18,556 nucleotides of DNA from JAAYJG01 sp964450305 (GTDB lineage: Bacteria > Bacillota > Clostridia > DSM-8532): the NCBI GenBank assembly GCA_964450305.1, contig CAYVFB010000070.1, forward strand, positions 1 through 18,556, given 5' to 3'. This document shows, one piece after another, positions 1 through 5,476 of this stretch. Both the position numbers and the translations under genes were made by a program. The notes under the pieces are model-generated. The model was given only the letters and a program-made list of their open reading frames with translations. It did no database searches and had not been told where the DNA came from. The first letter of the stretch is position 1; every line of letters starts with the position of its first letter.

Positions 1-59
1 GATAACCCTGGCACTGGAACGCTCCTCCGGGAAAGATAACCCTGGCGCTGGAACGCTCC
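1..59. repeat. 25-base tandem direct repeat
   Basis: Bases 1-25 and 35-59 are the same 25-base word with a single A/G difference, giving a period of 34 bases. The first copy begins at the window edge, so more copies may lie upstream. The repeat stands just before the small ribbon-helix-helix gene, so it could be an operator or simply the end of a repeat array. No open reading frame explains it. Confidence 0.6.
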
Positions 60-139
60 CCCAAGATGTGGAACAAATAAAGGAGCCTGTAACTGTGCCA
101 TAAAAAAGACCAAGTATCGGAAATGGAGGATGATAAGCG

Positions 140-310
140 ATGGACAACAAGGAAAAAGAAAAAAAGCAGGTATTGCTGCGTTTATCAACCTCTTTGTGGC
201 AGGAGCTGACAGCCTGGGCGGAAGATGATTTTCGCTCGTTGAACGGACAGATAGAATATTTATTGAACGAATGCGTAAAACGCAGAAAGAAGACGAATGA
301 AGGTTCATAG
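140..310 (+). CDS. Arc-type ribbon-helix-helix small DNA-binding protein
   Basis: This 56-residue protein is too short for most ORF callers but has a good GGAGG at 125-129, ten bases before the ATG. A lysine-rich N-terminus (residues 2-9) is followed by a beta-strand-like segment KQVLLRLS (9-16), a helix (about 17-30) and a second helix starting FRSLNGQIEYLLNE (31-44). The turn RSLNGQIEYLL is typical of Arc/MetJ-fold proteins, where the strand of a dimer enters the DNA major groove and the SLN turn caps the second helix. The expected role is a small dimeric repressor or an antitoxin-like regulator. No toxin gene is adjacent inside the window, so the regulated target is unknown. The family call is fairly secure; the function is inferred. 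Confidence 0.8.
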   Translation: MDNKEKEKKQVLLRLSTSLWQELTAWAEDDFRSLNGQIEYLLNECVKRRKKTNEGS

Positions 311-320
311 CCTATTTAAC

Positions 321-418
321 CGTTATCCTTTTCTTAACGCCTTCATCCGGTAGTACTTTTCTCGCCGGGATCTTTAAGTACGTTGGCTGGGAAGAGAATC
401 TTCATCTCCCCAGCCAAC
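321..418. other. Cluster of three consecutive hairpins
   Basis: Between the ribbon-helix-helix gene and the convergent gene ending at 474 lie three inverted repeats: CGTTA/TAACG (321-325 with 335-339), GTACTT/AAGTAC (353-358 with 376-381) and GTTGGCTGGG/CCCAGCCAAC (382-391 with 409-418, ten perfect pairs). None is followed by a clear T-tract on either strand, so they are not standard intrinsic terminators, although the position between convergent genes suits transcript 3' ends. They could also be a REP-like element. Confidence 0.5.
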
Positions 419-473
419 TCGGCTTTGGATCCCTCATTTTACCCCTGAAGACGGGAACAAGGAATGCCATAAA

Positions 474-815
474 TTATCTGCATCCAACCATCCTGGGGCT
501 TTCGTTCTCATGTTCGCGTTTTCCGCATTCACGTTCACGTTCATTGAATTCCCGCCCAAATATGCTTTCCAGCAACTCTTCACGGTCAACAATTACAGCA
601 CATATGCATTTGATGTCAACAAATTTAAATTTATGATCCACTGTTTCGGCCACAAGGAGATCCCCAACCACAGCTTCTACTTCGACCCTTTCAGGTCCTT
701 CTTCTGCATCCAGGATAATGGTTACACATCTTTCCACCAGTCTTTTCAGTAACTCTCTGATTGTTCCGGGGATTATATCGCACCTTTCTCTATTGAATTC
801 CATATTTGCACCCAT
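474..815 (-). CDS. Unrecognised small protein, copy 2 of a tandem duplication
   Basis: This 113-residue protein starts at an ATG with an ideal AAGGAGG seven bases upstream. I do not recognise the family. The core (about residues 12-80) has an amphipathic helix IRELLKRLVERC, a strand CVTIILDAEE, then alternating hydrophobic stretches VEVEAVVGDLLVAET, HKFKFVDIKCICAVIVD, and a charged tail with GKREHENESPR. Cysteines occur at CDII, RCVT and KCIC. The pattern suggests a short helix followed by a small beta-barrel or sheet, as in some spore coat or exosporium proteins, but that is only an analogy. It lies 63 bases downstream of a close paralogue and shares its direction, so both are probably cotranscribed. 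Expression is certain enough from the RBS; function is not known. Confidence 0.75.
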   Translation of the reverse strand: MGANMEFNRERCDIIPGTIRELLKRLVERCVTIILDAEEGPERVEVEAVVGDLLVAETVDHKFKFVDIKCICAVIVDREELLESIFGREFNERERECGKREHENESPRMVGCR

Positions 816-878
816 GTTTTCACCTCCTTAAAGTAAGCTCACATTTTAATAACAATATTTTAAAGCATTGAACTATGA

Positions 879-1313
879 CTACCATTTGTTCGAATTTTCT
901 TCGGTATTCTCGTTTCTTTCTTTGTGGAACCTTGTATCCAGCAAGCCTTCAATGAGCTCTTCACGGTCAACGATAACAGCACATATACATCGGATGTCAA
1001 CAAATTTAAATTTGTGATCTACTGTTTCAGCAACAAGTAAATCTCCGACTACAGCTTCTACTTCGACAGTTTCAGGCTCTTCTTCTGCATCCAGGATAAT
1101 GGTTACGCATTTTTCTACCAATCTTTTCAGTAATTCCCTGATTGTCTCGGGAATTACTCTACACCTTGTCTCATTGCGTTCTTCGTTTGCTCTCAAATTA
1201 TCACCTCCTTCCGGTAAACTGCTGGTTTCTGAATGCTTTTCGGGTCGATTTCTTAGCCTGATAACAACTCCATTTCTCCTTTGATGCTCTAAAATATCTT
1301 CATAGCATGCCAT
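879..1313 (-). CDS. Unrecognised small protein, copy 1, with N-terminal extension
   Basis: This gene can be read from ATG 1313 (GGAGG seven bases upstream; 144 residues, beginning MACYEDILEHQRR) or from an internal TTG at 1196 (AAGGAGG seven bases upstream; 105 residues, beginning MRANEERNETRC). The internal start aligns exactly with the start of the downstream paralogue (MGANMEFNRERC), so the conserved domain begins there. Across the shared core from the RC motif to DREEL the two proteins are nearly identical, differing mainly by K/R and acidic swaps. The 39-residue extension is basic and ends in LPEGGDN, which is simply the internal RBS read as codons. An upstream in-frame ATG at 1346 lacks a comparable RBS. 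Function is unknown. Either two products are made, or a former upstream small gene has lost its stop. Confidence 0.65.
   Translation of the reverse strand: MACYEDILEHQRRNGVVIRLRNRPEKHSETSSLPEGGDNLRANEERNETRCRVIPETIRELLKRLVEKCVTIILDAEEEPETVEVEAVVGDLLVAETVDHKFKFVDIRCICAVIVDREELIEGLLDTRFHKERNENTEENSNKW
1194..1210 (-). promoter_or_regulatory. Internal ribosome binding site and TTG start
   Basis: On the minus strand AAGGAGGTG (plus 1202-1210) lies seven bases before TTG (plus 1194-1196), inside and in frame with the longer reading frame that begins at 1313. The same AGGAGGTGA and seven-base spacing precede the ATG at 1313 and the paralogue's ATG at 815, which argues that this internal site is used. 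Confidence 0.65.
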
Positions 1314-1346
1314 GTATTCACCTCCTATTGTTGTCCCACATTTCAT

Positions 1347-1375
1347 ATTATGTTAACTACAAGAAGCTGTTACAA
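1347..1375 (-). promoter_or_regulatory. Likely promoter of the duplicated small genes
   Basis: The minus strand has TTGTAA (plus 1370-1375), a 17-base spacer and CATAAT (plus 1347-1352), a reasonable sigma-A promoter about 35 bases upstream of the ATG at 1313. The same bases also give an AC, 16 bases, CATA arrangement reminiscent of sporulation sigma-K/E promoters, so the sigma factor cannot be decided by eye. Confidence 0.5.
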
Positions 1376-1417
1376 AAGAAATAAAATAAAGTTTACAGGA
1401 TAGAATTCGTTAAGCAC

Positions 1418-1444
1418 AAAAAAACAGGCTAATTTGCCTGTTTT
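1418..1444 (-). terminator. Intrinsic terminator of the rlmA operon
   Basis: AAAACAGGC (1421-1429) pairs with GCCTGTTTT (1436-1444) around a six-base loop. On the minus strand the stem runs into seven T residues (plus 1418-1424), a textbook intrinsic terminator about 200 bases past the rlmA stop. The T-rich plus-strand side may give weaker activity in the other direction. Confidence 0.85.
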
Positions 1445-1643
1445 AATAAAACCCGCTGTTACTCCAGGGCACTGATTTTGTTGGGTTGCAACGATTATCC
1501 GTCCGTCATCAAAACTTTCTGTGCGACGTATGAAATGGAATACAACGCTTGACGATAGATTATTGTTTTCTCGACACCATTTCCCGGAAGTACATTTCCT
1601 GCCCATCGGCCAGTCATTCATTCGGCCTTTGCTTTCAAGGCCT

Positions 1644-2489
1644 TCATAATATTTTGTGAGGCGAATACACCGTGATCACAAATTCACACAAAGTTTCCAG
1701 TGTTTCAAGCTGTTCCAGTTCCTTAACCTTTTCAGCACCTGTACGCCAGAAGTAGGGAGTCATACGAAACAAATGCCCGATCAGTTCCCGGTCACGCAAC
1801 ACAATCGGATATGAAATCCGAACCTGATCCACTTTCTGAAAGGAAGTTAATGGATATTCCATTTCATCATTTTCATAGGGCTGCTCATATAAAAATTGCT
1901 TCATACCGAGCAAATGCTTCCTTCCCGGAATAACCGAAATGAGCCGCCCATCTTTATGTAGTATCCGGTGAAATTCTGCATCACTGCAGGGAGAAAAGAC
2001 CTGCAGCAGGCAATCGATTGTTCCGGAGATCACCGGTAAATCAAAGGCGCTGGATACGGCAAAGAAAATATCTCTGTTTCGCCTGGCTGCAATGCGCATA
2101 GCTTCCTTCGAGATGTCAATGCCATAAAAGGATGCGTGAATTTGTCGGCTGGTAAATGCTTTTGCCAGTGAGGCCAGGTAATAGCCCTCTCCGCAACCGG
2201 AATCAAGAATATGAGCTTCCCCACGGCCTTGTCTATCGGAAAAATGGTGCAATACAAGGGTGTTGATAGTGTCTGACAGCTTTGCGTAGAAGCCCGCATT
2301 CAGAAATTGATTTCGGGAATGTATCATTTGCTTGTTATCACCTGGTTGTTTACTGTTCTTCCGGTTTGAAGGCAACAAATTGACATACCCTTTTGCGGCG
2401 ATATCGAATGAATGATTTCGTTCACAAACATATGCATTTTGACTTCGAACCAACATATTCCCGCAAACAGGACATTTGACGATGCTCAT
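1644..2489 (-). CDS. rlmA: 23S rRNA (guanine-N1)-methyltransferase RlmA
   Basis: This 281-residue protein matches the RlmA/RrmA/TlrB family, which methylates N1 of a guanine in helix 35 of 23S rRNA (G745 in Enterobacteria, G748 in many Gram-positives) using SAM. An N-terminal zinc-binding unit is visible as C6, C9, C22 and H26, followed by the signature FDIAAKGYVNLLP (28-40) and GDNKQMIHSRNQFLNAGFY (50-68). The Rossmann SAM motif is ILDSGCGEGYY (94-104), with GIDISKEAM as the acidic strand-2 motif. The length is normal. Its ATG overlaps the upstream stop as ATGA at 2486-2489, so translation is coupled to the unknown 182-residue protein. In Gram-positives G748 methylation affects macrolide and ketolide response; whether this copy acts on G745 or G748 cannot be read directly, though G748 is expected. 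Confidence 0.93.
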   Translation of the reverse strand: MSIVKCPVCGNMLVRSQNAYVCERNHSFDIAAKGYVNLLPSNRKNSKQPGDNKQMIHSRNQFLNAGFYAKLSDTINTLVLHHFSDRQGRGEAHILDSGCGEGYYLASLAKAFTSRQIHASFYGIDISKEAMRIAARRNRDIFFAVSSAFDLPVISGTIDCLLQVFSPCSDAEFHRILHKDGRLISVIPGRKHLLGMKQFLYEQPYENDEMEYPLTSFQKVDQVRISYPIVLRDRELIGHLFRMTPYFWRTGAEKVKELEQLETLETLCEFVITVYSPHKIL

Positions 2490-3034
2490 GACAAATGTGC
2501 CTCCACACCCATAATGGTTTCCAGGTTCTCAAGCAAATACTGTTTCCCGATGTCGTTCATCAGTACCATGTCATACTCTCTGTTGTTGAAGACCTTGTGT
2601 TCGAGCTCGAAGCCGTATTTGTTTGAATGTTCATTGGTGGTGGTGGCCGTTTTCCCTTCGTTGTTAACCGTTTCACCCAAAATACTCATTTGCTTCAGCC
2701 TCTTGTTCAACTCCATGCCGGTGAGCTGTTTGCTGGTCATCTCGAGAACTTCATTGATGCATTTAGAAAATACATTTACCCCGATTTTCCCCTCTGGAAA
2801 CCTTACCATACTTTTCTGCTCGGGACTAATGACAAAAAACGCGTTTTTCCTGTTGCTGTAGCTTCCATTCAGTACATTTTGCAAAACATCTGCCACAAAG
2901 TAAAAGCAGCGGATGATGCGGGGATCGTTTAAAAACGCTTCCCCTTCCATCCCATTTCCAGTAATGGGGTTTGCGCCACGGGCAATTTTCAACAGCACTT
3001 CCCTGCCCTTTTGGATTCTGTCCCGATCATTCAT
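2486..3034 (-). CDS. Conserved-looking protein of unknown function, Uma2 operon
   Basis: This 182-residue protein is started at ATG 3034, seven bases after GGGAGGG; an ATG six bases earlier (3040) lies too close to that site, and the open frame further upstream overlaps the previous gene. The N-terminal part reads GREVLLKIARGANPITG (about 10-26) and LNDPRIIRCFYFVADVL (about 35-51); the later part has FPEGKIGVNVFSKCINEVL, LTGMELNKRLKQMSIL and YGFELEHKVFNNREYDMVL. From memory, similar A-x-G-x-NP-x-TG and LND-P-R-I motifs occur in short accessory regions linked with UvrD-like helicases, but I would not assign a role on that. The gene sits 31 bases after the Phd-Uma2 fusion and overlaps rlmA, so the three form one operon. 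Function is unknown. Confidence 0.75.
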   Translation of the reverse strand: MNDRDRIQKGREVLLKIARGANPITGNGMEGEAFLNDPRIIRCFYFVADVLQNVLNGSYSNRKNAFFVISPEQKSMVRFPEGKIGVNVFSKCINEVLEMTSKQLTGMELNKRLKQMSILGETVNNEGKTATTTNEHSNKYGFELEHKVFNNREYDMVLMNDIGKQYLLENLETIMGVEAHLS

Positions 3035-3065
3035 TTTCATACCCTCCCTATCTGCGTACAAATTC

Positions 3066-3818
3066 CTACCGATTGAAAATCTCTTCCGTATCTGCTTCCA
3101 GGCCGTCAAAGAAGTATGATTGAATGATATCACCGGGTTTATATGTTTTAAAATCGTCAATTTGATTGTCCCTAAAGCCATAAACCAGGCAGGATTGGTT
3201 AAGCGGATCGACCACCCAGAACTCCCGTACCCCTGACATCATATACGTATTCAGCTTATCGACCATATCTTTTGTTCTTGTGCCGGGTGACAGGATTTCA
3301 ATGACCAGCGTGGGCACCCCGGTATACCTTCCTTCGGCATTTACCTTTTCTTCGATGTCACAGGCGATGAGCAAGTCGGGCTGCACCACATCAGGGTCCC
3401 GAATGCTCACTTTAAACAAAGTTACATTGAAGGGAGCATAATAAACCCTGCACATTTTCCCCTTTAAATAGGCGCTGAGCATAAGATGCAGCCTGCCGCT
3501 GATATGCTGATGGTTCACATTGGGAGAAGAAAGCAGGATAATCTCCCCATTGATATACTCCATTCTGGCATCACTGTTTTCGTTGATTTCCAGAAACTCT
3601 TCGTACGATACTTTTTGATGGATTTCATAATTGGCTGCTTCTTCAAGAAGAATGCCGGGCTGTGCCTTATAGCTGTTACAGGAGATGAGCCTGGCCGCAT
3701 TTTTACCGTTTTTCGTGATGATCACCTCTTGCCCTCTGATGGCAGAATCCAGATACAGGCCAAGGTTGTTTTTCAGTTCTGTTGCGGTGATGGTGGTTTT
3801 TCCTTCATTCATTTTCAT
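3066..3818 (-). CDS. Phd/YefM antitoxin-domain fused to Uma2 (DUF820) nuclease-fold protein
   Basis: This 250-residue protein starts at ATG 3818 (GAGG eight bases upstream). Residues about 8-47 look like a Phd/YefM antitoxin DNA-binding domain: TTITATELKNNLGLYLDSAI then GQEVIITKNGKNAARLI. After a short linker, residues about 70-245 are a Uma2/DUF820 domain of the PD-(D/E)XK nuclease fold: RMEYINGEI (85-93), VNHQHISGRL (101-110), VVQPDLL with D148, LVIEILSPGT with E174, K188 in DKLNTYM, and GVREFWVVDP (196-205). The acidic residues and lysine that would form the metal site are all present. Known free Phd proteins dimerise on operator palindromes and silence partner toxins; here the same chain carries the nuclease-like domain. 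The promoter holds three CGTACG sites, which suggests autorepression. Enzymatic activity of Uma2 proteins is little documented, so the toxin idea is inference. Confidence 0.88.
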   Translation of the reverse strand: MKMNEGKTTITATELKNNLGLYLDSAIRGQEVIITKNGKNAARLISCNSYKAQPGILLEEAANYEIHQKVSYEEFLEINENSDARMEYINGEIILLSSPNVNHQHISGRLHLMLSAYLKGKMCRVYYAPFNVTLFKVSIRDPDVVQPDLLIACDIEEKVNAEGRYTGVPTLVIEILSPGTRTKDMVDKLNTYMMSGVREFWVVDPLNQSCLVYGFRDNQIDDFKTYKPGDIIQSYFFDGLEADTEEIFNR

Positions 3819-3829
3819 CTTTCTCACCT

Positions 3830-3878
3830 CGTACGGACAGCATAACATTTCGTACGATTAATGTCAATACTCCGTACG
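3830..3878 (-). promoter_or_regulatory. Promoter with three CGTACG palindromes (probable Phd operator)
   Basis: The minus strand carries TTGACA (plus 3862-3867), a 17-base spacer and TATGCT (plus 3839-3844), a strong sigma-A promoter about 20 bases before the fusion gene's start. Three perfect CGTACG palindromes lie at 3830-3835, 3851-3856 and 3873-3878, that is, between the -10 and the RBS, inside the spacer, and just upstream of the -35. Spacings of 21 and 22 bases put all three on one face of the helix. This is the arrangement expected of a cooperative repressor site, most likely for the Phd domain of the product. Confidence 0.8.
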
Positions 3879-4189
3879 ATAATTTATAGAATGTTTTTTC
3901 TTTTCACTTGTTTCCATAAATTGATTTCAGGGTAATGGATGATCGAGTGAATTCCTGAAGCTGAAAGTGTAACAAGCAATGTGCTTCGGCGGGGACTGAG
4001 GAACTGAGAAAAACTGCATCCGGCAATCGTTAAAGTTTGATTAAAACCAGTGAACTGGTGAAAACTTTCTTCTTAAACAGGCGTAATAATAGAAGAAAAC
4101 AGTTCCGGGCAACGGGATACGGCATTCAGGTGTGCGAAAAATAAGATATTTCTATGATTAATGCTGTAGTTTTGATGTAGGTGAAAAAT
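3879..4189. other. Intergenic region with one nested hairpin
   Basis: No gene is supported in this stretch. The only structure seen is nested: AAAGTTT (4032-4038) with AAACTTT (4062-4068), enclosing ACCAGT/ACTGGT (4046-4051 with 4054-4059). No T-tract follows directly, so it is not a convincing terminator. The rest looks like AT-rich spacer between divergent promoters. Confidence 0.4.
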
Positions 4190-4223
4190 ATATGTCGAGT
4201 CGAACGACAACATATGGTATAAT
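4190..4223 (+). promoter_or_regulatory. Extended -10 promoter with operator-like palindrome
   Basis: TATAAT at 4218-4223 is preceded by TGG, forming an extended -10 (TG-N-TATAAT), with no good -35. Just upstream, ATATGT (4190-4195) mirrors ACATAT (4210-4215) and GTCG (4199-4202) mirrors CGAC (4205-4208), making a nested palindrome where a -35 would sit. A missing -35 with a palindrome there fits activator or repressor control of the HD-GYP gene. Confidence 0.6.
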
Positions 4224-4265
4224 TTCTGAAGCATGTTTTCAACAGGATTGACAGGAGGAATGAAC

Positions 4266-5357
4266 TTGTCCAGCACCATCATGATAGTAGACGACGAAAA
4301 AATGGTAACCTCAACACTCTCCGCCCTGATTAAAATGGTGTTGAAACAGAGTGTTCTGGCTTATAACAACCCGGTAGAAGCCCTGGAACAAATACAACCG
4401 AATCACAAGGTTGATTTGATCATATCCGATTTTATGATGCCCCATATGAATGGGCTTGAGTTCCTGAAAGAAGCAAAAAGAAAGTCTCCGGAAACGGTAA
4501 CCATTCTGCTGACCGGTTATGCGGACAAGGAGAATGCCATTCGCAGCATCAATGACATCGGCTTGTATTATTACCTTGAAAAGCCCTGGGATAACACAAG
4601 CCTGATTAAAATCGTCCAGAACGGGCTGGAAAAAAAGAAATTATCAGACAATCTAAAGGAAAAATACATCGAGCTTGAAAATTCAAACCATGAAATCACA
4701 AGGTTGTATGATATTCTGAAAAAGGATTATACCCGTGAAATCGACAGTGTAAAAAGCCTCGTGATGTCACTGGCCAATGTGATTGAAGCCAAGGATCAAT
4801 ATACCGACGGCCACACCCGCAGGGTAGGAACGATCAGCCGAATGCTTGGGCAAAAGCTTGGGTTGGACAAAGATAAACTGGAATGCCTTGAAATATCGGG
4901 GATTATTCATGACATTGGAAAAGTGTCTATCCCTGAAAGCATTCTGAACAAACCCGGAAAACTGACCGAAGACGAATTTGAATGTATTACGGGGCACCCT
5001 GCCGCAGGTGAACGGATCTGCATGCCACTAAACTGCCTGCAGCCCTGCCTGGACGGAATCCGCCACCACCATGAAAAACTGGACGGTTCAGGTTATCCGG
5101 ATGGTCTGAAGGGTTCCGAAATTTCCATACAAGCCCGGATTCTCTGCGTGGCCGATATCTTTGACGCGCTTTATTCCAACAGGCCTTATCGAAGCAGGCT
5201 TCCGCTGGACAAGATCAAGGAAATCATTCTTGCCGATACGCACACAGGTAAGCTGGACAGCCATGTTGTTGAGCTGCTTTTTGAGATGGTAGACAGCGGC
5301 GAACTGAACAGGGTGCTGGAGGAAACAGACAGGCTGCCTGAAACGAACATCGTATGA
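4266..5357 (+). CDS. Response regulator with HD-GYP domain (cyclic-di-GMP phosphodiesterase)
   Basis: The chosen start is TTG 4266, seven bases after AGGAGG (4253-4258); the in-frame ATG at 4260 is only one base from that site. The 363-residue product has a receiver domain (about 4-120) with acidic pair D9/D10, phosphoacceptor D55 in SDFMMP, T83 and K106 in EKPW. A short coiled-coil linker (about 120-165) leads to an HD-GYP domain: H183 in DGHTRRV, the HD pair H215/D216 in IIHDIGK, H244 in GHP, H267-H269, and the GYP motif in DGSGYPDGL (273-281), then DIFDAL. All expected metal ligands appear present, so it probably hydrolyses cyclic-di-GMP when phosphorylated. Its kinase is not adjacent in the same direction, but a histidine kinase gene converges on it from the other side of a shared terminator. 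Confidence 0.93.
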   Translation: MSSTIMIVDDEKMVTSTLSALIKMVLKQSVLAYNNPVEALEQIQPNHKVDLIISDFMMPHMNGLEFLKEAKRKSPETVTILLTGYADKENAIRSINDIGLYYYLEKPWDNTSLIKIVQNGLEKKKLSDNLKEKYIELENSNHEITRLYDILKKDYTREIDSVKSLVMSLANVIEAKDQYTDGHTRRVGTISRMLGQKLGLDKDKLECLEISGIIHDIGKVSIPESILNKPGKLTEDEFECITGHPAAGERICMPLNCLQPCLDGIRHHHEKLDGSGYPDGLKGSEISIQARILCVADIFDALYSNRPYRSRLPLDKIKEIILADTHTGKLDSHVVELLFEMVDSGELNRVLEETDRLPETNIV

Positions 5358-5397
5358 TATTGTTAGCAGAATATGCGCTCATTTGGCGCACCACCTG

Positions 5398-5430
5398 AAA
5401 AAGCATGTTCCGAAAGGAAACATGCTTTTT
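5398..5430. terminator. Bidirectional intrinsic terminator between convergent genes
   Basis: AAAAAGCATGTTCC (5398-5411) pairs with the GGAAACATGC stretch and five T residues (5416-5430) around a GAAA tetraloop, with one bulged A. Five A residues on the left and five T residues on the right give a U-tract on both strands. It serves the HD-GYP gene on + and the kinase gene on -. Confidence 0.88.
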
Positions 5431-5476
5431 ATTTATGGGTATACACTGCAGTATGGTTGAGTTTATGACTAAAAAT

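Noticed and set aside
1370..1621. 83-codon minus-strand frame between the duplicated genes and rlmA
   Set aside because: It reads through the intrinsic terminator at 1418-1444, has no clear RBS and shows no recognisable domain.
3849..4265. 69-codon minus-strand frame at 4073-4282
   Set aside because: It covers the HD-GYP promoter and start on the opposite strand and has no RBS.
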